DNA of 6,153 nucleotides from Thiobacillus sp. (lineage in GTDB: Bacteria; Pseudomonadota; Gammaproteobacteria; Burkholderiales; Thiobacillaceae). This document shows positions 1 through 4,624 of the stretch, piece after piece (the stretch's first letter is position 1; every line of letters begins with the position of its first letter). Location of the stretch: NCBI GenBank assembly GCA_003510325.1, contig DONB01000066.1, positions 2,813 to 8,965 of the forward strand, read 5' to 3'. The notes beneath the pieces are model-generated. The model made no database searches. It was given only the letters and a program-made list of their open reading frames with translations, and had not been told where the DNA came from. The position numbers and the translations under genes are program-made.

Positions 1-1104
1 GAGCTGTATGCGGAAGAGGAGGCCTACTACGACCAGCCGCAACGCTCGCCCGAAGCGGCCAGCCTGTACGAGCACTGCGTGCGTGCCCTCAAGCACGGCC
101 TGCGCTTCGGCGCCCACCAATTGCCGCTGATGGGCTGCGGCGACTGGAATGACGGCATGAACCTCGTCGGCAAGGATGGCCGCGGCGAGAGCGTGTGGCT
201 GGCGTGGTTCCTGGTCGAGAATCTCGAACTGTTTGCCGGCCTGGCGAGCGACCGCAACGATCAGGAATTTGCCGGGTTGTGCAGCGCCCAGGCGGCCCAG
301 CTGCGCAGCAACATCGAGACCCAGGCCTGGGATGGCGCCTGGTACCGGCGCGCCTATTTCGACGACGGCACCCCCCTGGGCTCGTCCAGCAACGACGAAT
401 GCCAGATCGATTCGATCAGCCAGAGCTGGGCGGTCATCTCGAAAGGCGGCGATCCGGTGAGGGCTCGCCAGGCGATGGCGGCGGTGGACCAGCGCCTGGT
501 GCGACGCGACAAGCAGATCATCCAACTGCTCGACCCGCCCTTCGACAAATCAGACCTGGAGCCCGGCTACATCAAGGGCTACATCCCCGGCGTGCGCGAA
601 AACGGCGGCCAGTACACCCATGCCGCGATCTGGACCACGATGGCGTTTGCCATGATGGGCGACACCGAGCGCGCGTGGGAATTCTTCGCCCTGCTCAATC
701 CCGTCCATCACGGCAGCACGCCCGAGGCGATCGAGCGCTACAAGGTCGAGCCCTACGTCATGTGTGCGGACATCTATGGCGTGTCGCCGCACACTGGCCG
801 CGGCGGCTGGACCTGGTATACCGGCGCGGCCGGCTGGATGTACCGGCTGACCGTGGAAACCCTGCTCGGCCTGCAGCTGGAAGTGGACCATCTGCGCATT
901 GCGCCGTGCATCCCGGCCGACTGGGAGACCTACAAAATCCATTACCGCTATCGCGAGACGGTCTACCACATCACGGTCCGCCGTGCCGGCGAGCCAACCG
1001 GGCAGGCGACCCGCGTGACGGTAGATGGCGTCGAACAGCACGACGCGCGCATTCCGCTGATCGACGACCGCAAGGAACACAACGTTGCGGTGGATTTGGG
1101 CTGA
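1..1104 (+). CDS. ndvB: Cyclic beta-1,2-glucan synthase (NdvB/ChvB type), C-terminal GH94 part, 5'-truncated
   Basis: The frame is open from the first base and gives the last 367 residues before TGA at 1102-1104. NdvB-type enzymes are very large inner-membrane proteins: a GT84 domain polymerises UDP-glucose into beta-1,2-glucan, and a C-terminal GH94 phosphorylase-like domain controls chain length. The product is a periplasmic glucan involved in osmoadaptation and host interaction. Only the GH94 part is visible. Visible residues 44-54 contain MGCGDWNDGMN, the conserved GH94 Asp-bearing motif (general acid in this family), followed by GESVWLAWFL. Further on come GYIKGYIPGVRENGGQYTHAA and the block ADIYGVSPHTGRGGWTWYTGA, both hallmarks of the family, then a short beta-rich end. 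No motif is damaged. The N-terminal membrane and GT84 domains must lie upstream of the window. A standalone GH94 phosphorylase is a less likely alternative, because these blocks are closest to glucan synthases. Confidence 0.9.
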   Translation, partial: ELYAEEEAYYDQPQRSPEAASLYEHCVRALKHGLRFGAHQLPLMGCGDWNDGMNLVGKDGRGESVWLAWFLVENLELFAGLASDRNDQEFAGLCSAQAAQLRSNIETQAWDGAWYRRAYFDDGTPLGSSSNDECQIDSISQSWAVISKGGDPVRARQAMAAVDQRLVRRDKQIIQLLDPPFDKSDLEPGYIKGYIPGVRENGGQYTHAAIWTTMAFAMMGDTERAWEFFALLNPVHHGSTPEAIERYKVEPYVMCADIYGVSPHTGRGGWTWYTGAAGWMYRLTVETLLGLQLEVDHLRIAPCIPADWETYKIHYRYRETVYHITVRRAGEPTGQATRVTVDGVEQHDARIPLIDDRKEHNVAVDLG

Positions 1105-1233
1105 AGGCACATTGGTATCGAACTTCGCAGTGAGTTCGCAGGTCTTTGAATGTCTATGGCCTGAAGTTAAGGGTCGGCGAACAACGGCTTCAACTGGTTT
1201 GTGCAATCGCGCGAGCAGACCGAATGTTTTATC

Positions 1234-1240
1234 GAGGAGG
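1234..1240 (+). promoter_or_regulatory. Ribosome binding site of the DUF1840 gene
   Basis: GAGGAGG lies four bases before the ATG at 1245. It decides the start: the longer in-frame ATG at 1146 has no comparable site and would add 33 residues that do not look like the family. Confidence 0.75.
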
Positions 1241-1244
1241 ACAC

Positions 1245-1541
1245 ATGCTGGTAACGTTTACGACAGATGCCTATGCCGACATCACCATGTTCGGGGATGT
1301 CGCGCTGGCCATGCTGAAAATGATGGGGCACAGCGCAACCGTGCCCGGCGCCATCCTGGCGGAAGATGTTCCTGCGGCCCTGAGCCGGTTGAAAGCCGCA
1401 ATCGATGCGGAAGAAGCTTCGCCTCCCGTTGAGGACAAGGATGCGGATGAGCCGGTGGTGAGCATGGCACACCGGGCGCTTCCGCTCATCAATCTTCTTG
1501 CTGCAGCAGCAAAGTCGGAATCCAACGTCATGTGGAAATAA
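1245..1541 (+). CDS. DUF1840 domain-containing protein
   Basis: A 98-residue protein that begins MLVTFTTDAYADITMFGDVA and continues with MLKMMGHSATVPGAILAEDV, PAALSRLKAAIDAEE, an acidic linker (about residues 62-73) and AHRALPLINLLAAAAKS before a terminal VMWK. The MLVTF start, the GAILAEDVPAAL block and the AHRA-PLI-LL helix match the DUF1840 family of small, probably cytoplasmic proteobacterial proteins, and the length is about right. No catalytic residue or signal peptide is visible, and the function of the family is unknown. The start was chosen by the strong Shine-Dalgarno sequence just upstream and because the family begins at MLVTF. It lies 140 bases after the glucan synthase on the same strand; co-transcription cannot be judged. 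It is intact. Confidence 0.88.
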   Translation: MLVTFTTDAYADITMFGDVALAMLKMMGHSATVPGAILAEDVPAALSRLKAAIDAEEASPPVEDKDADEPVVSMAHRALPLINLLAAAAKSESNVMWK

Positions 1542-1704
1542 CGGCCCGTCCATAAGTGTGGAGCCCGCTTGTCCAGCCAGGGGCGCCCCGACATGGGGAA
1601 CCATACGAGTCCGCGACGGATCTACCGGAGGCTCCGCTTCAACGAAGCGCCACGATACATATCAGAAGACATCGATCGATGAATCACAGTTTCCGGGAAT
1701 CCCA
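1542..1704 (+). other. Intergenic region between the DUF1840 gene and the exported-protein gene
   Basis: It holds a 10-bp perfect palindrome, GGGGCGCCCC, at 1580-1589 and a short hairpin (CGCTTC, three-base loop, GAAGCG) at 1635-1649. Neither is followed by a T-run, so neither can be called an intrinsic terminator. No convincing -35/-10 pair was found. The frame of the downstream gene stays open through this stretch, but the translation is not protein-like (rich in Ser, Gly, Pro and Thr without pattern). Confidence 0.4.
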
Positions 1705-2592
1705 TTGGCCTGCCTGACACGGTCATTGTTCGTCTGGATGGCGTTGTTCGGCGCAGGGCCGTCCTTTGCCTCCGTTCCGGACATGTATTCCTCCGCCTCG
1801 CTCCACGCCAAATACGCGTCCCTGGGCGAGCGACTTCATCACAACCCGTTCCGGCGAGCGCTTTCGCTCGATTCCTCCGAGTCGCCCACCGACCTGAAAG
1901 GCGACATCTACGCCCTGGTCGATTACCCGCTGGCGACCATCAGTGCGGCGCTCAAAGGTCCGGAGGACTGGTGTGAGGTGCTGATCCTGCATGTCAATAC
2001 CAAGCAATGCCTGGCCACAACCGACAAATCACGCACGGCCCTGACGGTTCACATCGGCAAGAAAACCCCTCAGTCCCTCGAGGATGCCTATCCGATCGAA
2101 TTTTCCTATCGCATCGCCACGGCGACAGCGAACTATCTGGAAATCCAGCTCAACGCGCAGGAAGGGCCCCTGAGCACCCGCAACTACCGCATCCGGCTGC
2201 GGGCGGTGCCGGTAGACGGTGGACGGACCTTTATGCATCTCACCTATTCGTATGACTACGGAATGGCCGGGCGACTTGCGATGAAGACCTACCTCGCCAC
2301 CCTCGGTAGCGACAAGATAGGATTCACCCAGACCGGCAAACAATCCAGCGGCCAGCCCGAATTCATCGGCGGCATGCGTGGCGTGGTGGAGCGCAACACC
2401 ATGCGCTATTACCTCGCCATCGATGCCTATCTTGGGACATTAGCCACCCCGCCGTCTGTCCGGCTCCAGAAACGCCTGCACAGCTGGTTCACTGCCACCG
2501 AGCAATATCCTCGCCAGTTGCGCGAAGTCAGCCGAACCGCCTATATGGATATGAAACGAAGCGAATATCTGCGTCAACAGGCCATGCAATAG
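1705..2592 (+). CDS. Exported protein of unknown function (start uncertain)
   Basis: From the TTG at 1705 this gives 295 residues with a plausible signal peptide: n-region MACLTR, hydrophobic core SLFVWMALFGAG, likely cleavage after SFA at residue 22. The mature part has conserved-looking segments: GDIYALVDYPL, LKGPEDWCEVLILHVNTKQC (Cys 90 and Cys 102, the only mature cysteines, possibly disulfide-bonded), LTVHIGKK, YRIRLRAVPVDGGRTFMHLTYSYDYG, then ERNTMRYYLAIDAYL and WFTATEQYPRQLREV near the end. I recall similar uncharacterised proteobacterial proteins but cannot name a family. The alternating hydrophobic strands would suit a START/SRPBCC-like fold, which is a guess. The reading frame is open back to 1498, but the upstream part does not look coding. 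TTG 1705 has only a weak GGGA upstream; ATG 1738 would destroy the signal peptide. It ends 53 bases before the phosphatidyltransferase gene, so the two may be co-transcribed. The role is unknown. Confidence 0.7.
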   Translation: MACLTRSLFVWMALFGAGPSFASVPDMYSSASLHAKYASLGERLHHNPFRRALSLDSSESPTDLKGDIYALVDYPLATISAALKGPEDWCEVLILHVNTKQCLATTDKSRTALTVHIGKKTPQSLEDAYPIEFSYRIATATANYLEIQLNAQEGPLSTRNYRIRLRAVPVDGGRTFMHLTYSYDYGMAGRLAMKTYLATLGSDKIGFTQTGKQSSGQPEFIGGMRGVVERNTMRYYLAIDAYLGTLATPPSVRLQKRLHSWFTATEQYPRQLREVSRTAYMDMKRSEYLRQQAMQ

Positions 2593-2633
2593 CGTGACCT
2601 CCATGAATCAATATCGGGCTCGCTGACCGGCTT

Positions 2634-2640
2634 GAGAGGA
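2634..2640 (+). promoter_or_regulatory. Ribosome binding site of the phosphatidyltransferase gene
   Basis: GAGAGGA ends five bases before the ATG at 2646 and supports that start over the in-frame ATG at 2670, where MIRNFHLADWFT begins. Confidence 0.65.
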
Positions 2641-2645
2641 CCCCC

Positions 2646-3206
2646 ATGAAACCAGGCAAGCATCTCTCGATGATTCGCAACTTTCATCTCGCGGACTGGT
2701 TCACCCTGGGAAATGCCGCCTGCGGCGTCGGTGCGCTGTTTGCCGTGATGAGCCATGTGCAGAGCCGGGACGTTCAGCCCCTGTTGTTTGCCTGCGCACT
2801 GATTCTGCTGGCGTTTGTATTCGATGTATTCGATGGCCGCGTTGCGCGCTGGCGTCAGAAAACCTCATTGCTCGGGCGGGAGCTGGATTCGCTGGCCGAC
2901 GTGATTTCGTTTGGCGTTGCGCCGGCGATCATCGCCTTTGGCGCCGGGATGGACGGACTCTGGGACCGGGTGATTCTGATCTATTTCGTTGCATGCGGCG
3001 TGAGCCGCCTTGCCCGCTACAACGTTACCGCGGAGACCCTGGCGCAGGGCAGCGACAAGGTAAAGTACTTCGAAGGCACGCCGATCCCCAGTTCGCTGCT
3101 ACTGGTCGTCGTCATCGCCATTGCTGCGGTGACGGTGCAATCGGCGACGCGCTCTGGTTCGGGACGATTCAAATGGGTCCTGGGCAACTCCATCCGCTGG
3201 TGCTGA
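2646..3206 (+). CDS. pssA: CDP-alcohol phosphatidyltransferase (phosphatidylserine synthase type), C-terminus frameshifted
   Basis: The open frame gives 186 residues. Enzymes of this membrane family transfer a phosphatidyl group from CDP-diacylglycerol to an alcohol; close relatives are annotated as CDP-diacylglycerol-serine O-phosphatidyltransferase, the first step towards phosphatidylethanolamine. The catalytic signature is complete: D60-x2-D63-G64-x2-A67-R68-x8-G77-x3-D81-x3-D85, with metal and CDP-binding acidic residues all present. Hydrophobic segments lie at about residues 17-35, 46-62, 86-100, 108-121 and 150-163. KYFEGTPIPSS (140-150) is also typical. After about Val162 the sequence turns into non-family residues (QSATRSGSGRFKW) and stops, whereas the expected ending is found in the -1 frame up to 3265. 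Restored by one base the protein would be about 206 residues. The active-site region is intact, but the last membrane segment is lost if the shift is real. The serine specificity is inferred from the family and not shown here. Confidence 0.85.
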   Translation: MKPGKHLSMIRNFHLADWFTLGNAACGVGALFAVMSHVQSRDVQPLLFACALILLAFVFDVFDGRVARWRQKTSLLGRELDSLADVISFGVAPAIIAFGAGMDGLWDRVILIYFVACGVSRLARYNVTAETLAQGSDKVKYFEGTPIPSSLLLVVVIAIAAVTVQSATRSGSGRFKWVLGNSIRWC

Positions 3207-3265
3207 TGTTCGCGGTTTCCGGCTCGCTGATGATCAGCCGGACACTGCACATTCCGAAACTCTGA
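3128..3265 (+). pseudogene. Out-of-frame C-terminal remainder of the phosphatidyltransferase
   Basis: Read in the frame starting at 3128, this stretch translates to GAIGDALWFG (from 3134), then HPLVLMFAVSGSLMISRTLHIPKL and TGA at 3263-3265. A GAIGD-LWFG segment, an HPLVL membrane helix and an IPK ending are what I expect for short PssA-type proteins. It therefore belongs to the gene at 2646, displaced by one base somewhere between about 3126 and 3137. No slippery heptamer (X XXY YYZ) is seen at the junction, so a one-base deletion or a sequence error is more likely than programmed frameshifting. Confidence 0.75.
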
Positions 3266-3284
3266 GAGCGGCGACGATGGCCGC

Positions 3285-3313
3285 GGCTGTTGCGAAGGCA
3301 GGTGTTCACAGCC
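3285..3313. repeat. Weak inverted repeat between convergent genes
   Basis: GGCTGT at 3285-3290 and ACAGCC at 3308-3313 form a 6-bp stem with a 17-base loop in the 66-base gap between the convergent phosphatidyltransferase and DUF3309 genes. The position suits a bidirectional terminator, but there is no T-run on either side, so this is weak. Confidence 0.25.
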
Positions 3314-3331
3314 TCAGCGCCAGACGCCCCG

Positions 3332-3487
3332 TCACAACCGTCCAAGCAACAGCAGCGCGATGATGACGATCGCGATCAAACCCAATCCGCCGCTGGGACC
3401 ATAGCCCCAGTTCTTGCTATGCGGCCAGGCTGGAATAGCGCCGATCAGCATCAAGACCAGAACAATCAACAATATGGTTCCCAGCAT
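3332..3487 (-). CDS. DUF3309 family small membrane protein (51 aa)
   Basis: On the minus strand, ATG at 3487-3485 opens a 51-codon gene ending with TGA at 3334-3332. The product starts MLGTILLIVLVLMLIGAIPA, continues WPHSKNWGYGPSGGLG, and ends LIAIVIIALLLLGRL. It has two hydrophobic helices (about residues 2-20 and 35-48) joined by a short loop with the WPHS-NWGYGPSGG motif, which is characteristic of DUF3309, a family of about 50 residues and unknown function, so the protein is full length. It should sit in the inner membrane as a helical hairpin. A strong ribosome binding site precedes it. It lies 28 bases after the collagen-like lipoprotein gene on the same strand, so the two probably share a transcript. 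The gene is easy to miss because of its size. Confidence 0.87.
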   Translation of the reverse strand: MLGTILLIVLVLMLIGAIPAWPHSKNWGYGPSGGLGLIAIVIIALLLLGRL

Positions 3488-3491
3488 GATG

Positions 3492-3499
3492 CTCTCCTC
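3492..3499 (-). promoter_or_regulatory. Ribosome binding site of the DUF3309 gene
   Basis: On the minus strand GAGGAGAG lies just upstream of the ATG, with six bases between its GGAG core and the start. This is the main support, besides the family match, that the 51-codon frame is translated. Confidence 0.75.
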
Positions 3500-3515
3500 G
3501 AACGGTTGAGTGGAT

Positions 3516-3767
3516 TCAGTTCGACGGCGCGGCAGCTTCGGCCGGCACCACGATCACCGTGGCGCCATCGCCGGGCTGGCCCGTCTCGCCCTGGATCCCT
3601 TCGTTGCCCTGGAATCCCGTTGCACCCTGGCTGCCGGTCTCGCCCTGCGGGCCCGCAGGGCCAGGAACCGCGACGGGCGCTGCAGGCACGGTGACGACGG
3701 TCGGTCTGTCGCAAGCGGCCAGGCTGAGTGTGGCGAGCAGTGCAGAAATCAGTAGCGTATGGTTCAT
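3516..3767 (-). CDS. Small collagen-like lipoprotein (83 aa)
   Basis: The 83-residue product starts MNHTLLISALLATLSLAAC: a lipoprotein signal peptide with lipobox L16-A17-A18-C19. Cys19 would be lipidated. Asp20 follows, the +2 residue that in E. coli keeps lipoproteins in the inner membrane; whether this holds here is unknown. After a Pro/Val linker (20-35), residues 36-68 are eleven uninterrupted Gly-X-Y triplets, the collagen pattern, including four tandem hexads of the form xQGxxG (PQGETG, SQGATG, FQGNEG, IQGETG). A hydrophobic VIVVPAEAAAPSN tail ends it. Eleven triplets are short for a stable triple helix, and the function is unknown. The start is supported by AAAGGA six bases upstream. 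It probably forms an operon with the DUF3309 gene downstream. Confidence 0.85.
   Translation of the reverse strand: MNHTLLISALLATLSLAACDRPTVVTVPAAPVAVPGPAGPQGETGSQGATGFQGNEGIQGETGQPGDGATVIVVPAEAAAPSN
3579..3650 (-). repeat. Four imperfect 18-bp tandem repeats in the collagen-like coding region
   Basis: These bases encode residues 40-63, four hexads of the form xQGxxG. At DNA level the CAGGG-type core encoding Gln-Gly recurs every 18 bases with drift between copies. This is consistent with growth of the Gly-X-Y tract by tandem duplication. Confidence 0.6.
3642..3661. repeat. 20-bp perfect palindrome inside the lipoprotein gene
   Basis: The 20 bases are exactly self-complementary around a central GGGCCC at 3649-3654; pairing stops at 3641/3662. 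The palindrome overlaps the codons for the first Gly-Pro-Ala-Gly-Pro-Gln-Gly residues of the collagen tract. It could form a GC-rich hairpin in the mRNA or be a by-product of alternating Gly and Pro codons. Confidence 0.85.
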
Positions 3768-3773
3768 GGTCTA

Positions 3774-3779
3774 TCCTTT
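3774..3779 (-). promoter_or_regulatory. Ribosome binding site of the lipoprotein gene
   Basis: AAAGGA on the minus strand lies six bases before the ATG at 3767-3765. It supports this start, which also gives a complete lipoprotein signal peptide. Confidence 0.65.
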
Positions 3780-3883
3780 GAAAGTGGGAAATCGTGGCGC
3801 GGATGGCCTCGAACCGTCCGCAATCAGACCGGCTCGACGTGGTGATGTCGCACCCGGTAGACCGACAGCGTAGGTGAATGCCG

Positions 3884-3899
3884 CGCACCGTTCGGTGCG
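3884..3899. repeat. Short perfect hairpin in the divergent intergenic region
   Basis: CGCACC and GGTGCG flank a GTTC loop (6-bp stem; 7 bp if the loop closes to two bases). No T-run follows on either strand, so it is more likely an operator-like dyad or chance than a terminator. Confidence 0.5.
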
Positions 3900-3942
3900 T
3901 TGTCGCACATAGAGACCAATCATGACGGCGAATGACCGATAT

Positions 3943-4012
3943 GCCTGCGTGCGCTAGCGTACAGATTGAGATACGGCCCGCACGTAGTCTTGTCGCAAGC
4001 CGTTACGCAGGC
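3943..4012. repeat. Spaced 8-bp inverted repeat
   Basis: GCCTGCGT at 3943-3950 and ACGCAGGC at 4005-4012 are perfect reverse complements 54 bases apart, upstream of the secreted-protein gene. This could be a long-loop RNA stem or chance in GC-rich DNA. Confidence 0.35.
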
Positions 4013-4116
4013 CCGCACCCTACCTCGGCACAGACAGCTGTGCGGCACGAATGCCTTTCCCCGTGGCGATCCCGTTCTGCGGCCCCCCATATGCATCAAG
4101 CACGACATTACCCACT

Positions 4117-4120
4117 GGAG
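4117..4120 (+). promoter_or_regulatory. Ribosome binding site of the 145-aa secreted protein gene
   Basis: GGAG lies seven bases before the ATG at 4128. It fixes the start there: the open frame extends back to an ATG at 3966, but those 54 extra residues are not protein-like and would bury the signal peptide. Confidence 0.65.
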
Positions 4121-4127
4121 CCTCAAC

Positions 4128-4565
4128 ATGAAACGTTTACTCTTTGCAGCCGTCCTGGCCGCCGCCACCTCGTTCCCGGCACTCGCGGCCGATGTCGGGG
4201 TGTCCGTCAGCATCGGCCAGCCCGGCTTCTATGGCCGGATCGATATCGGCGGCTATCCGCCGCCACGCATCCTCTATCGGGAACCGCGCGTCATGTATCG
4301 GGCCGCGATGAACCGCCAGCCTATCTACATGAACGTGCCCCCGGGCCACGCAAGGAAATGGCGCAAACACTGCCGCGAGTACAACGCCTGCGGCGAGCGC
4401 GTCTACTTTGTGCAGAACACCTGGTATGAACGCGAATACATTCCGCATTACCAGAAACAACATGGCGATCGCCGGGATGACCGACGCGACGATCACAAGA
4501 ACGATCGTCGCGACAAACAGGGCGACCGCCACGGCAACGATCACGGCCAGGGCCATGGCCGCTGA
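4128..4565 (+). CDS. Secreted protein of unknown function with charged His/Asp/Arg tail (145 aa)
   Basis: The 145-residue product begins with a classical Sec signal peptide: MKR, then the hydrophobic LLFAAVLAAA, with cleavage after ALA at residue 20. The mature protein starts ADVGVSVSIGQPGFYGRIDI, followed by a Pro/Tyr/Arg-rich stretch. The central segment VPPGHARKWRKHCREYNACG, then RVYFVQNTWY, includes Cys 82 and Cys 88, which could form a disulfide. I recall this arrangement from uncharacterised betaproteobacterial exported proteins but know no function for it. Residues 112-145 are low complexity, almost only His, Asp, Arg, Gly, Lys, Asn and Gln (HGDRRDDRRDD, later HGNDHGQGHGR), so disordered and possibly metal or polyanion binding, which is speculation. 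It is transcribed away from the lipoprotein gene. The signalling gene starts 59 bases downstream on the same strand. Confidence 0.82.
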   Translation: MKRLLFAAVLAAATSFPALAADVGVSVSIGQPGFYGRIDIGGYPPPRILYREPRVMYRAAMNRQPIYMNVPPGHARKWRKHCREYNACGERVYFVQNTWYEREYIPHYQKQHGDRRDDRRDDHKNDRRDKQGDRHGNDHGQGHGR

Positions 4566-4624
4566 CCCAAAGTGACTCCCCCGACCCCACCCTGCATGCG
4601 AGGCGGTAGCATGGGCCTATCCCT

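Larger units (their letters stand above)
3768..4127. other. Divergent intergenic region (360 bases)
   Basis: It separates the minus-strand lipoprotein gene from the plus-strand secreted-protein gene and so should hold both promoters, but I see no convincing -35/-10 pair. It contains TGTCGCA three times (3846, 3901 and 3991), a GTTC-loop hairpin at 3884-3899, an 8-bp inverted repeat (GCCTGCGT at 3943-3950, ACGCAGGC at 4005-4012) and a 9-base direct repeat, GGCCCGCAC, at 3975-3983 and 4010-4018. Open frames here do not look coding. The repeats could be regulator sites, but this is not shown. Confidence 0.45.

Noticed and set aside
195..1133. 312-codon plus-strand frame overlapping the glucan synthase
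   Set aside because: Its Arg/Pro-rich translation is a shifted reading of the GH94 region, which has all its family motifs in the other frame.
1119..1141. Small dyad (CGAACT / AGTTCG) with a TTCGCAG direct repeat just after the glucan synthase
   Set aside because: The stem is only 6 bp with an 8-base loop and no T-run, too weak to call a terminator or operator.
550..1206. 218-codon minus-strand frame
   Set aside because: It is antisense to the glucan synthase gene, has no recognisable motif and no good ribosome binding site.
1146..1244. 33-residue N-terminal extension of the DUF1840 protein
   Set aside because: The strong ribosome site at 1234-1240 and the family start MLVTF favour 1245.
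1498..1704. Extension of the exported protein back to a TTG at 1498
   Set aside because: It would overlap the DUF1840 gene, its translation is not protein-like and it would place the signal peptide internally.
3120..3145. Programmed -1 ribosomal frameshift site in the phosphatidyltransferase gene
   Set aside because: No slippery heptamer and no obvious downstream stem-loop are present; a one-base deletion or a sequence error is simpler.
3579..3650. Possible CRISPR-like array
   Set aside because: The repeats are contiguous, imperfect and coding for Gly-X-Y residues; there are no spacers.
3466..3888. 140-codon minus-strand frame over the lipoprotein gene
   Set aside because: It is a shadow of the collagen-like gene, with an Arg/Gly-rich translation lacking any signal or domain. 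The 83-aa frame has a lipobox, Gly-X-Y triplets and a ribosome site.
3932..4429. 165-codon plus-strand frame overlapping the 145-aa secreted protein
   Set aside because: It is out of frame with the clear signal peptide and conserved core, and its translation lacks structure.
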